Assembly: GCA_965216725.1 (NCBI GenBank) | Contig: CBDCGI010000018.1 | Coordinates: forward strand, 1-64,000 | Direction of reading: 5' to 3' | DNA length: 64,000 bases | Source of the DNA: JACZUI01 sp965216725 | GTDB lineage: Bacteria > Actinomycetota > Acidimicrobiia > Spongiisociales > ZC4RG35 | Part shown: piece after piece, positions 45,464 to 54,165 of the stretch | Layout of the letters: each line of letters opens with the position of its first letter | Position numbering within the stretch: the first letter of the stretch is position 1 | Translations under genes and position numbers: made by a program | Notes under the pieces: generated by a model | What the model was told of the DNA's origin: nothing | The model's input: only the letters and a program-made list of their open reading frames with translations | Databases searched by the model: none

Positions 45464-46294
45464 ATGGACGCTAAAGAACTTGTCTCGATTCTTCACCCGG
45501 AGGCAAATGTCCGGGAGTTGGCGGCCGGGGCGAACCGGGTGTTCCGCGTCATTCGGATAGACGCGGCCTCCTCGATCGTGAAGGTCTACCCCGTGCTGTC
45601 CCGCGAGCGGCGGGAGCGTCATGCCTTGGAGGCCTTGGCCGGGTTGCCGGCCGTGCCCCAGATTCTCGGTAGCGGTGCAGAGGGGGAGACGGCATGGTTG
45701 CAAATGAATGACGGTGGCCGGTGGAGCTTGGCCACCCTCCCCAAGAACCTGGAGACTGTCAAGAATGCCGGCCGTGCGCTTCGGGGCATCCACACCGCGA
45801 GCGCCAACATATCCAACCTTTCGGCGGGCATCGACTCCGACTACGTGCTCAGCCACTACAGGTCGACGATCGAACGTCTTGGTCGATACCGAAGACGATT
45901 CGAGATGAGCCAGGCGGTCCTCGATCGAGCCTTGGACCTGGAACCGCCACTAGCGACCGATCCGGTGCCCTCGCACACCAAGCCACTCCTCAGCAAATAC
46001 GTGGTCGACGATGACGGCAACGTGCTGATCGTGGACTGGGAGTGGGCCACTCTTGCTCCTGCCGAATGGGATCTCACGCTCAGCGTCTGGCAACTCGCAG
46101 GCAAGCTCGGAGAAGACGCCGCAGCCGCATTCCGGGAGGGATACCAGGCGGAGCTGCCAGAGAGCCGTTACCGCCCTTGGGTCGCGTATCACTCGGCGAT
46201 GATGATGCTGGAGGCAGCTGAGGTTCGAGAAGGCCGGCTGGGAGACCTCTCCTATCTGGTCGATGATCTGACAGAGGCTGTCCTCGGAACCTGA
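45464..46294 (+). CDS. Aminoglycoside-phosphotransferase-fold protein lacking catalytic residues
   Basis: A 276-residue APH-like protein. The nucleotide-binding Lys is in SSIVKVYPV (Lys40). The DWEWATLAPAEWDL segment (Asp191) is a clear family mark. The catalytic loop, normally HxDxxxxN, reads HTKPLLSK here (171-178). The catalytic Asp and the metal-binding Asn are both Lys, so kinase activity is doubtful. It may bind a ligand or regulate. ATG 45464 follows AGAGGGG; thrS diverges upstream. Confidence 0.82.
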   Translation: MDAKELVSILHPEANVRELAAGANRVFRVIRIDAASSIVKVYPVLSRERRERHALEALAGLPAVPQILGSGAEGETAWLQMNDGGRWSLATLPKNLETVKNAGRALRGIHTASANISNLSAGIDSDYVLSHYRSTIERLGRYRRRFEMSQAVLDRALDLEPPLATDPVPSHTKPLLSKYVVDDDGNVLIVDWEWATLAPAEWDLTLSVWQLAGKLGEDAAAAFREGYQAELPESRYRPWVAYHSAMMMLEAAEVREGRLGDLSYLVDDLTEAVLGT

Positions 46295-46364
46295 TCCGAC
46301 GAAATCCGCGAAATCTGACCTAGTCACCCTTAGCCTTCGCCGTGGCGGAAGCAAGGAGGACGAA

Positions 46365-46574
46365 ATGCTGGAAGTGATGCTGGCGTTGACGGCCACGACC
46401 GGCCTCTTCGCTTTGGCAAAGGTGATGAAGCCCAATCAGCGGTACGAGATCAACCCCACGCTCGTTGTGAACGGCCGCGACGACCGAGGTGACGATTTGC
46501 CCTGTCCCTGGTGTTACGGACCGACCCAGGAGCAGGACAAGCGATGCCCAGGTTGCGGGCAGTCTTTCGGATAG
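46365..46574 (+). CDS. Small membrane protein with a zinc ribbon
   Basis: A 69-residue protein: a hydrophobic N-terminal helix (1-20, MLEVMLALTATTGLFALAKV) and a C-terminal four-cysteine ribbon (CPWC at 47-50, CPGC at 61-64). GGAGG lies about six bases before the ATG. The layout suggests a membrane-anchored metal-binding or adaptor protein. I do not know its function. It sits between the phosphotransferase-like and patatin genes. Confidence 0.7.
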   Translation: MLEVMLALTATTGLFALAKVMKPNQRYEINPTLVVNGRDDRGDDLPCPWCYGPTQEQDKRCPGCGQSFG

Positions 46575-46619
46575 CACACCCACTTACAGAGCGGTCAACA
46601 GCGTCCTAGGCTGACCTTC

Positions 46620-47597
46620 GTGCACAGGGTAGGACTGGTCCTTGGGGGCGGTGGGATCACTGGCGCCGCGTATCAAATGGCCACATTGATGGCCATCGAA
46701 CTGGCGACCGGTTGGAATCCCAACGATGCCGATGTCGTGATTGGCACCTCAGGAGGTGCCTACGTCACTGCCCTCGTGCGAAACGACGCCCTGCATCTCG
46801 ACTCGGTGGTCAGGACTGATGAGGACCGATCAGACGTTGCCGAGCGGATTCGCTCCCACGTTTTCCGAAAAGACCCCGGCGGCAACGTCGGCCACTGGGT
46901 CAAGTATGGGCTAGGCCCGGGGTTGGTGCGGCCCGGGGTCACGCTGTTCATGGGCTCGCCGGCCCGCTACTCGGCAAAAGGTCTGAGGGACTGGGTTTCA
47001 GATCAGGTCGGTGGGGACAGAGCCGAGTCTTGGCCGGCCCAGCCGACTGCGATCGTCGCCTACGACATCGCCGACCACAGGCGTACTGCTTTTGGCACCG
47101 AGCAGGCGCCACCCGTGGCCATCGCCGACGCCGTCGCCGCATCGTCGGCCATCCCCGTGCTGTTTCGACCTTATGAAATCGACGGCACCTATTACATCGA
47201 CGCGGGTGTCACGTCGGGAACACACGCCGATCTCGTGTTGGGTGCTGAACAACCGCTCGATCTAGTGCTGATAATCGCTCCGCTGGCGGCGGAGACCCAG
47301 CGCAAGAGGGCGAAATTCCACGAAAAGATGTTCGATCGGGTGGGCCTCAAGTCTCTCGAGGAGGAGACACTTTTGATCAAGGAGGCCTGGCCCCACTGCG
47401 ACGTCGTTACTCTCGCACCTTCACCGTCGGTCCAGAACGTGATGCGACCCAATCCCATGGACCCGACGCGTGCGGTCGCAACCTTCATCCGCACCCTCCT
47501 CGCTAAGAAGCGAAGGCTGGGCGAGCCCGAAATCTGGGAGCGGCTCGACCACCATCTCGTGGCACCGGGGGTCGGAGGACGCGTCCGAGCGCTCTAG
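46620..47597 (+). CDS. Patatin-like phospholipase
   Basis: A 325-residue serine lipid hydrolase. The oxyanion loop is LVLGGGGITGAAYQ, the nucleophile is in VVIGTSGGAYVTAL (GxSxG), and the dyad Asp is in YYIDAGVTSG (D-A-G rather than D-G-G/A). It probably releases acyl chains from membrane lipids; the substrate is unknown. The GTG start is at 46620. It ends tail to tail with the DUF368 gene; the two stop codons share the CTAG palindrome. Confidence 0.87.
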   Translation: MHRVGLVLGGGGITGAAYQMATLMAIELATGWNPNDADVVIGTSGGAYVTALVRNDALHLDSVVRTDEDRSDVAERIRSHVFRKDPGGNVGHWVKYGLGPGLVRPGVTLFMGSPARYSAKGLRDWVSDQVGGDRAESWPAQPTAIVAYDIADHRRTAFGTEQAPPVAIADAVAASSAIPVLFRPYEIDGTYYIDAGVTSGTHADLVLGAEQPLDLVLIIAPLAAETQRKRAKFHEKMFDRVGLKSLEEETLLIKEAWPHCDVVTLAPSPSVQNVMRPNPMDPTRAVATFIRTLLAKKRRLGEPEIWERLDHHLVAPGVGGRVRAL

Positions 47598-48472
47598 GTC
47601 TCGACGCTCTTCAGACCGAGTCTCGCGATAACGAACACGGCCACAAGGCCGGCCATCGCAGCCCCGATTGCTCCTGCCACTTGAGTATCCGGCGCACCCA
47701 GGGCGGATCCGTCGACACCGTTCGGCCAAGGCCATAGGATCCTGAGTGAGCCGGCCATGAGCCCGATGAGCCCAGCCAAGACGGCATCGTGATAGTGCTC
47801 GAGAGCCCAGTGGAGAACTTGCGAAAACAGGGCCAGACCCACCACTGCACCGAGTGCGAATAGACCGACTTGAGCGAGATCTCGTTCGTTCACGGCATCG
47901 AGCACCGGCTCATACATGCCAATCAGAACAAGGATCAACGATCCGGAGATACCGGGAAGGATCATGGCGCATATCGCCAACGCCCCAGCTCCAAGAAAAG
48001 CAAAGACGCCGGGAGCGGTCACCTCGGTCTCCGATCTAAACCCAAGAAGGAGGAAGAAAGCGACCCCGACCAGGAGGGCAATGACCAGCGAACTCGTGTC
48101 AGGAGCTCGGATGAGCCGCCATGCGACAAACTGTGACCCGATGACCAGTCCGAAGAAGGCCGCCGACACAATGATCGGCTGCTCCTCGAGCAGGGCGTCG
48201 ATCAAGGATGAGAGGACGAGAACCGCCGCAAGGATCCCGGCGAGGAGCGTGAGGAGAAACGGCCACTCGACGCTCCTGAAGTGGCCTGTAAAACCAGAGA
48301 TGTCTCGCCTGACCAACGCCCCGAGTGCTGAGCTCCCCTCGCGGATTGAAGCAACCAGCCGCTCATAGATTCCGATCACCAGGGCAATGGTCCCACCTGA
48401 AACTCCAGGGACGAGATCTGCCGAACCCATGAGAAACCCGCCCACGGCGGTGCGCACGAACTCGAGAATCAT
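47594..48472 (-). CDS. DUF368 membrane protein, likely polyprenyl-phosphate transporter (PopT type)
   Basis: A 292-residue polytopic protein with eight or more helices. Conserved segments are GGFLMGSADLVPGVSGGTIA and AICAMILPGISGSLILVLIG, the two repeats of the DUF368 family. Members recycle undecaprenyl phosphate across the membrane for cell-wall synthesis. Start ATG 48472 is chosen; the longer frame adds a non-conserved lead. It is a lone gene divergent from the VOC gene. Confidence 0.86.
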   Translation of the reverse strand: MILEFVRTAVGGFLMGSADLVPGVSGGTIALVIGIYERLVASIREGSSALGALVRRDISGFTGHFRSVEWPFLLTLLAGILAAVLVLSSLIDALLEEQPIIVSAAFFGLVIGSQFVAWRLIRAPDTSSLVIALLVGVAFFLLLGFRSETEVTAPGVFAFLGAGALAICAMILPGISGSLILVLIGMYEPVLDAVNERDLAQVGLFALGAVVGLALFSQVLHWALEHYHDAVLAGLIGLMAGSLRILWPWPNGVDGSALGAPDTQVAGAIGAAMAGLVAVFVIARLGLKSVET

Positions 48473-48579
48473 GGCGGCGAGTATGGCCCCGGAGTCAGCA
48501 CATCCCAAGAATCAGACCTGCACTGGTACTAGCTTTGTAGCCGCGGCGATTGACGTCAGTGCAGCGAGAGGAGCGAGTC

Positions 48580-48933
48580 TTGGCCGTCCGACCCACGCAT
48601 TTCGAGTTCTACTCCGACGACCCGGAGTCCACAGTCGAGTTCCTGGCACGGGCATTCGGATGGGGGGTGCAGCGGTACGGAGAGGCCGACTATTGGATGA
48701 TCGACACCGGTGACGGGGCCGGCATCGATGGTGCCGTCGTTCGCTCCGGGGGGGACGGGCCCAAGACGATGAACACATGCAGCGTCGAGGACATCGACGC
48801 TGCCGTTCAGGCTGTGGAGATGAGTGGCGGGACGGTTGTCGCCGGCGTCACCGAGATCCAGGGTGTGGGACGGTACGCGCAGGTGCGTGGTCCCGGTGGC
48901 GAGGAATTCGGGCTGATGGAGCCCATCACCTGA
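48580..48933 (+). CDS. VOC-superfamily (glyoxalase/bleomycin-resistance-like) protein
   Basis: A 117-residue vicinal oxygen chelate protein. RPTHFEFYSDDPESTVEFLA and the YAQVRGPGGEEFGLMEP end form the paired beta-alpha-beta modules, with His and Glu as likely metal ligands. Start TTG 48580 follows AGAGGAG by six bases; TTG 48550 is the longer option. The substrate is unknown. It overlaps the next gene's end by eight bases, tail to tail. Confidence 0.8.
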   Translation: MAVRPTHFEFYSDDPESTVEFLARAFGWGVQRYGEADYWMIDTGDGAGIDGAVVRSGGDGPKTMNTCSVEDIDAAVQAVEMSGGTVVAGVTEIQGVGRYAQVRGPGGEEFGLMEPIT

Positions 48934-49849
48934 AATCAACCGGGGTGTTCGCCCCCGATATCAACGCAACGACGGTCGAGCCGGGCGCCGGCCGGAACTT
49001 CTGCATTCGCAGCGCGGCGATCGTGGTGCAGGCTGAGGGCTCCGCCACGAGTCGTGCCTCGTCCCAAAGCCATCGCTGAGCGGCCAGGATCTCTGCGTCA
49101 GGGACGAGGACCGAGTCGCCGATCCATCGATTCGCCGTCCAAGGAATGTCGCCGACACGTGAGGCGCCGAGTGACGAAGTTGCCGAGCCGGGACGAATCT
49201 CCACCTCAACGGGTCGGCCGGCCGTCCGGGCTCGGTAAAGAGTGGGACATTCCTCGCTCTCGACCGCAATAATCTCCGCATCTCCCCTCACCCACGATGC
49301 GACGCCTCCTATGAGGCCGCCCCCTCCCACTGCAACCACGACGGCCGAGACCTCAGGCACCTGTTCCATGATTTCAAGGCCGCAAGTTCCCTGGCCGGCC
49401 ATGACCTCGACTTGGTCATAGGCATGGATTCTCGTCCCGCCACGTTCGGCAACGAATTCTTCGGCAGCCCTGAGGGCTTCGCCGTAGAAGCCCGCCACCA
49501 CTTCCATATGTGCCCCGAGGCTCTTGATCACGTGGGTCTTCTCGGGAGGCGATGAGTCGGGCACGAAGATGGTCGCCGGATACCCGAGTTGTCGGCATGC
49601 GTATGCAACGGCCATGCCGAAATTGCCTCCGGAGGCGGTCACGACGCTCGAATCAGCAGCCACTCCAGGCGTTAGAGCAGAAAAGGCTCCTCGTACCTTG
49701 AAGGACCCTGTGGGCTGCAGTTGATCAAGCTTCAACACGAGCCGGTAGCCGCCTGCCAACGCGTCGCCGAGGTCGATGACAGGCGTTCGGCGTACATGGG
49801 GCCGGATTCGGGCAGCCGCTTCCTCGATGTCCTTCCGGGTGACGCTCAT
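48926..49849 (-). CDS. PLP-dependent threonine/serine dehydratase or racemase-like protein
   Basis: A 307-residue fold type II PLP enzyme. The Schiff-base Lys is in PTGSFKVRGAFSAL, the phosphate loop is VAVGGGGLIGGVASW, and the substrate loop is TASGGNFGMAVAYA. It matches threonine dehydratase and serine racemase without the C-terminal ACT domain. The exact reaction is open. Start ATG 49849 is preferred over a TTG 18 bases upstream. It diverges from the DUF1015 gene. Confidence 0.85.
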   Translation of the reverse strand: MSVTRKDIEEAAARIRPHVRRTPVIDLGDALAGGYRLVLKLDQLQPTGSFKVRGAFSALTPGVAADSSVVTASGGNFGMAVAYACRQLGYPATIFVPDSSPPEKTHVIKSLGAHMEVVAGFYGEALRAAEEFVAERGGTRIHAYDQVEVMAGQGTCGLEIMEQVPEVSAVVVAVGGGGLIGGVASWVRGDAEIIAVESEECPTLYRARTAGRPVEVEIRPGSATSSLGASRVGDIPWTANRWIGDSVLVPDAEILAAQRWLWDEARLVAEPSACTTIAALRMQKFRPAPGSTVVALISGANTPVDFR

Positions 49850-50009
49850 GGAGTGCTTTGTTTTCAAGCCTAGCTAGCGGCCCCCATCCCCTTTATCGAT
49901 CTCAATGCCCGGGATCCGAGCCCAACCCGTCGTCACGTCATATGGAATGGGGGTCGCCTGGTTGGTCTCGGGTTGGACGAAAACCGAAGGCTATTAGCGT
50001 CCTCGGCTG

Positions 50010-51158
50010 ATGACAGCTGCGTCGAACCGCGGTCTTGTGCGGCCCTTCACCGGGTACGTCGCCACGTCTCAGCACTCGAGACGCATCTTGGGTCCACCAT
50101 CGGCCCATCTCACACGAGCGAAGAAGGAACAGACCCGTTCTGACCCACTCAATTTCCGCCACGCACTGAGCCGGCGAGCCAATAACCCATTAGAGGTCGC
50201 CAGGCAATGGGTCGATGATCAAGTCGGCCGCGGGGCATTGCAGGCTGTGGAATCGGCCTTGTTCGTCTACCGGCAGAAGTACCAGGGAATCTCATCGCTT
50301 GGTCTTCTAGCCGAGGTTTCGCTCGAGGCTGCGGCGAATGGTCGGATCAAGCCCCATGAGAGGACATTTCCCAAGACGACAGACAAGATGGTCGCGTATA
50401 TGAGCCACACCAGGGTCTACGGGAACCCGATCGCCCTGGGAGGCAGAGGATCCGGGCCGGTGGCGAAACTCGTCGAGTCGACCGCGTCACAAGAGCCGAA
50501 CGCGTCTCTGACCTCCGCCGACGACGCAGTCCACGATCTGTGGTTCATCGAGGGAGACGCAGCGTGGGACATATGCAAGAGATTGGACGACACGCTGTTT
50601 GTGACCGATGGGCATCATCGTCTGGCGGCCTCGTCGGACCTCGCAGCTCAGGAGAATCGCACCGACTACATCCCGGCCGGGATCTTCCAGGCTGATCAAT
50701 TGGATCTGGCGACCTTTGCCAGAATCGTCACCGATCCGGACATTCGACCAGCTGACTTGCTGACCAGAATCGCGGGACGCCACCACATATCCGAAGTTGC
50801 GCCCGAAGGCGTGGCTCCAACCGAGATTCACCACGTCGGTGCTCATATCGGAGGTGTGTTCTATCAAATCGAGCTCGACACAGATTCAAAGATGCCTGAA
50901 TCTACGCTGGTACAGCAGCTCCTTCTCGAACCGTTCCTGGGTATTCAAGATCCAACTTCGGACCCGCGTCTGAGCTTCAGCCCCTCCACCGGCCAACTGC
51001 CTCGTGGCGAGGAATTCGTTTGGTTTCTCCCCCACCCTGAGTCTGTCGAAAAGGTCTTTCGGATGGCGGACTCCGGAAAGATGATGCCTCCAAAATCGAC
51101 ATTGTTCGAGCCGAAACTGCCCGCCGGTCTCCTCATCCGTTACATCGACCGGTCGTGA
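50010..51158 (+). CDS. DUF1015 family protein
   Basis: A 382-residue protein with the family layout: VRPFTGYVATS at the start, IKPHERTFPKT, and the signature LFVTDGHHRLAASSDLA. DUF1015 proteins often lie near serine biosynthesis genes and have no settled function. A serine/threonine dehydratase-like gene lies divergently upstream, which hints at the same area of metabolism. The alpha/beta hydrolase gene lies 61 bases downstream. Confidence 0.84.
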   Translation: MTAASNRGLVRPFTGYVATSQHSRRILGPPSAHLTRAKKEQTRSDPLNFRHALSRRANNPLEVARQWVDDQVGRGALQAVESALFVYRQKYQGISSLGLLAEVSLEAAANGRIKPHERTFPKTTDKMVAYMSHTRVYGNPIALGGRGSGPVAKLVESTASQEPNASLTSADDAVHDLWFIEGDAAWDICKRLDDTLFVTDGHHRLAASSDLAAQENRTDYIPAGIFQADQLDLATFARIVTDPDIRPADLLTRIAGRHHISEVAPEGVAPTEIHHVGAHIGGVFYQIELDTDSKMPESTLVQQLLLEPFLGIQDPTSDPRLSFSPSTGQLPRGEEFVWFLPHPESVEKVFRMADSGKMMPPKSTLFEPKLPAGLLIRYIDRS

Positions 51159-51218
51159 ACGGGTCATTCACGCACTGGGAGTTGGCGGGCAGTTGCGTTC
51201 TCGCCATGAAGGAGTCAA

Positions 51219-51875
51219 ATGGCTGAAATCCTGTTGATACACGGGCTCCGTGATCGAAGAGACGAATTCTCGATGCTCATCGACCCGTTGAGTCAATTTG
51301 GGACAGTGGTTGCCCCCGACGCGCCCGGTCACGTCGAACCCCTGGACCATCCCTTTCAAATGGTCGAATGGCTCGACGACATCGAACGCCGGATTTCGCG
51401 AGCTGCGAACCCCCCAATCCTCTTCGGGCTGTCGGCTGGAGGGCATATCGCGATGGCCGCTGCAGCTCGGCAACCGGGGAGAGTCAAGGCGGTCGTGGCG
51501 TGTGACACTCCGCTGCTCCTCCCCCGCCAACGTCTGTTGAGCGAGGACATCCAGGCGATTCTCATGGAGGATGAACGGAAACCGCTCGTCCACTTCCTGG
51601 TCGAGGGCGATCTCGACGCCTATTTCGAAGGCTTTCCGGAAGATGCCGTCCACCCTGCGATCACCTGTCCGGTTCTCCTCGTCGGAGGTGACGAGTCTCA
51701 GGGTGCTCTGCTGACCCAGGGCGAGATCGACCGGGCGATCACTGTCCTTCCCCGGGCCGAAGGGCTGGCGCTGAGCGGTGTTGGTCACCATCTGGGAATC
51801 CGCACCGACCCTGACGTGCTCGTCGCGTCGGTTACCCCTTTCCTGGAACAACACACTCGCCCGTCCGACGTCTGA
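51219..51875 (+). CDS. Alpha/beta-fold hydrolase
   Basis: A 218-residue hydrolase. ILLIHGLRD gives the HG oxyanion element, LFGLSAGGHIAMAAA the nucleophile, VLLVGGDESQ the acid, and GVGHHLGIR the His. The family is broad, so the substrate cannot be given. AAGGAG lies four bases before the ATG. Confidence 0.86.
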   Translation: MAEILLIHGLRDRRDEFSMLIDPLSQFGTVVAPDAPGHVEPLDHPFQMVEWLDDIERRISRAANPPILFGLSAGGHIAMAAAARQPGRVKAVVACDTPLLLPRQRLLSEDIQAILMEDERKPLVHFLVEGDLDAYFEGFPEDAVHPAITCPVLLVGGDESQGALLTQGEIDRAITVLPRAEGLALSGVGHHLGIRTDPDVLVASVTPFLEQHTRPSDV

Positions 51876-51979
51876 CGTCGCCCCAAGGCGGCCGACCCAC
51901 CACAAAACCTGTGTCGGCAGGTTCCCGAAAGGAATCGTCGAGTAGGTTTGTGCCCGGCGTCCGACATGGAGGTGCCCCG

Positions 51980-52633
51980 GTGAAGACAGCGAATCTGGCG
52001 GCAGCGGTCTCCGTGCTACTCCTATTGGCGAGCGCATGCTCGGACGAGGAACCTGCGGCAACCACGGTCACGTCGGTGACCGAAGATGACGAGGCGGCGA
52101 GGATCGCAGACGCGGAAGCGCGCGCCCGGGCTTACGTCGACGCCGTCAACGAGGGTCGGATCGAGGAGATGGCTGACATCATCGGCACCGCGCTCAACGA
52201 GAGGGACATGAGACATTTTGAGTTCCATGCCACGCTGAACTCGTCTGGGATCCAATGGAACCTGGGCGAGTGCGAGGTGGACTCGGTTTCAAGCACGATC
52301 GTCAAGATCGAGTGCGAGCACACCTACACGGAGCCCGTATTCGAGGCGGTGGGGGCCGGCGAATCGGTCTGGCCGTTCACTCTGGTCGGCGAACAACTGA
52401 ACGCCGACTCCTGGATCCCGCTGGGTAGCCCATTCAACGACGCGCTACATGCCTATCGCGATTACATGATGATGTTTCACCCCGACGACTACGCCCTGTG
52501 TGACCCAGAGCAGCAGACCGGGCTCTTTTCTCAACACGGTGGGCTTGCCCGCGTCCCCGAATGTGCGCCAATGATGATCAAACACGCCGAAGCGGTCGTG
52601 CAATGGATCGAAGACGGCCAACCGACGTCATAA
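51980..52633 (+). CDS. Putative lipoprotein of unknown function
   Basis: A 217-residue exported protein. GTG 51980 follows GGAGGT, and the signal peptide is KTANLAAAVSVLLLLASACS with Cys20 as the lipobox residue. An acidic linker then leads to a domain like NTF2/SnoaL folds (ARAYVDAVNEGRIEEMADII, weak similarity). It has four Cys after the lipobox. The longer frame upstream adds a lead with no signal. Role unknown. Confidence 0.75.
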   Translation: MKTANLAAAVSVLLLLASACSDEEPAATTVTSVTEDDEAARIADAEARARAYVDAVNEGRIEEMADIIGTALNERDMRHFEFHATLNSSGIQWNLGECEVDSVSSTIVKIECEHTYTEPVFEAVGAGESVWPFTLVGEQLNADSWIPLGSPFNDALHAYRDYMMMFHPDDYALCDPEQQTGLFSQHGGLARVPECAPMMIKHAEAVVQWIEDGQPTS

Positions 52634-52664
52634 CGGCGGCGCTATGGGCACCATGACTGAAGAG

Positions 52665-52739
52665 TGGGCGATACTGGACTTGAACCAGTGGCCTCTCGCG
52701 TGTGAGGCGAGCGCTCTAGCCAGACTGAGCTAATCGCCC
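52665..52739 (-). tRNA. tRNA-Val (anticodon CAC)
   Basis: Acceptor GGGCGAT pairs with ATCGCCC, with A73. The anticodon arm is CTCGC-CTCACAC-GCGAG with U33. The T loop is TTCAAGT. CCA is not encoded. It stands alone between the lipoprotein gene and a membrane-protein gene. Confidence 0.94.
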
Positions 52740-52836
52740 GAATGGGAAGTTCAGGGTAGTTATTCCCGCATGGGTAGTCACCACGGCGATAGAGTCGCGA
52801 CGCCCGGAGTTTCCACGATCATCGGGCGGAGGAGCC

Positions 52837-53319
52837 ATGACTGACGAGCACACCGGCGTACCGGAGCCCCCGGATCATATGTCGCCACCCCAGGAACAGC
52901 CGAGCGCCGAAGGTATGGGCGATAGTTCGCCCACCCCAGCTGCCTCAGGAGCCATGCAGAACATGTTCTCCACAGGTGAGGGGATGGTGGCGTTCGCCGG
53001 CATGATTTTGGTGGTCGACTATCTGATCTTCGGTCTCATCCTCAACGATTACTGGGTCGGTTGGATCGCCGTGATCCTCTCCGTAATCGCAATCGCCGCG
53101 CCACGTCTCGACCGTAGTTTCGTGGAAAAGGTTGCGTCCCTACCTGTGATCATGAAGGTCACCGGTTATCTCATCGCAGTGGTGGGTGTGCTCCAGCTGA
53201 TCGAAGACGTGCGGTTCGCATCGTCTCAGCTTGACGACTTCACAGAGATCATCGGCGGCCTCGCGCTTTACGGCGCGTCGGCAATCGCATTCCTCGGAGC
53301 CCGGCAGATCGACACCTGA
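52837..53319 (+). CDS. Hypothetical four-helix membrane protein
   Basis: A 160-residue protein. A proline-rich, disordered lead of about 45 residues precedes four hydrophobic helices (MVAFAGMILVVDYLIFGLIL, WIAVILSVIAIAA, TGYLIAVVGVLQLI and IIGGLALYGASAIAFLG). GGAGGAG lies just before the ATG. The zincin gene starts eight bases after its stop, so they are probably co-expressed. I do not recognise a family. Confidence 0.7.
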   Translation: MTDEHTGVPEPPDHMSPPQEQPSAEGMGDSSPTPAASGAMQNMFSTGEGMVAFAGMILVVDYLIFGLILNDYWVGWIAVILSVIAIAAPRLDRSFVEKVASLPVIMKVTGYLIAVVGVLQLIEDVRFASSQLDDFTEIIGGLALYGASAIAFLGARQIDT

Positions 53320-53326
53320 TCTCGGT

Positions 53327-53668
53327 GTGAACCGGGCCGACTTCCAGGGTGTGGTCGACCGCACCCTCGACGAGCTCCCGGCCTGGGTCGTCGCCAAGAT
53401 CGACAACCTGGTCGTTGCTGTGGAGGACCGGCCCCCTCCGGACCTGGAGGGATCGCTTGGGGTGTACGAGGGCGTCTCCCTGCTCGAGCGGTCCTCGGAC
53501 TATTGGGGAGCCTTGCCCGATCGGATAGTGATCTTCCGCGAGCCGCATCTCGAAATGGAGTTGAACAGGCGGCAATTGGAAGATGAGATCCGTAAGACGG
53601 TTCTTCACGAGATAGCCCACCATGTCGGGATAGACGACCAGCGTTTGCACGAGTTGGGCTGGGATTAG
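53327..53668 (+). CDS. Zincin-like metallopeptidase (PF06262 / DUF1025 type)
   Basis: A 113-residue minimal zincin. HEIAHHVGIDDQRLHELGW is the HExxH active site with the third ligand downstream. DRIVIFREPHLEME and the N-terminal helix VDRTLDELPAWVVAKIDNL complete the fold. The family is short by nature. Substrate unknown. GTG 53327 is chosen since the longer frame overlaps the membrane gene. Confidence 0.86.
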   Translation: MNRADFQGVVDRTLDELPAWVVAKIDNLVVAVEDRPPPDLEGSLGVYEGVSLLERSSDYWGALPDRIVIFREPHLEMELNRRQLEDEIRKTVLHEIAHHVGIDDQRLHELGWD

Positions 53669-54060
53669 CGCCGTCGAGTCTCGGCGATGCCCGCATCCTT
53701 GAGGACAGAGGCCGGTACGCCCGCCTCGCGCCAAGCCGTATAGGAGATCCCTTTCCGGTCCGAGTAGGAGGCGGCGTGCCTCTTGAACTCGACTTCGAGT
53801 TGGTCGAAATCCTCCGAATCCTGGAGTCTCTTCAACTCCTGTTCCAGGTCGAGGCGTTTCTGGATCAGTTCGAGACGTTTGAGCGAATCAGCCTCATCCT
53901 CGATCTTCGAGGACACACCTTGCAGCCTTTGCCGTACGCCGTCCATTGTCACCGGTCGGCCTGGCTTCCTCGCGCCCAGTGCCGAAAGATATGACTTGAT
54001 CGCACGCGCCTCAGCACGGCCTTTCTTCAAAGCCTCTTTGTGTTCTTGGGTCATCGCCAT
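53665..54060 (-). CDS. Conserved coiled-coil protein of unknown function
   Basis: A 131-residue, highly charged protein. Residues 45-85 form a coiled coil (DSLKRLELIQKRLDLEQELK). The start KEALKKGRAEARAIKSYLSA is basic, and the end ISYTAWREAGVPASVLKDAG looks like a small helical module. Similar proteins occur widely in actinobacteria without known roles. Its TAA overlaps the zincin TAG by four bases, tail to tail. ATG 54054 is an alternative start. Confidence 0.72.
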   Translation of the reverse strand: MAMTQEHKEALKKGRAEARAIKSYLSALGARKPGRPVTMDGVRQRLQGVSSKIEDEADSLKRLELIQKRLDLEQELKRLQDSEDFDQLEVEFKRHAASYSDRKGISYTAWREAGVPASVLKDAGIAETRRR

Positions 54061-54165
54061 GGCCGTCTACCGCCGCTGCTAGCTCGCATCGATGATATCC
54101 CGCCCAACCAGCAGCCGTCAGCTGTCAGTTGTAGGCTCCGCCCCGCGCCATCACGAAAGAGAGCC

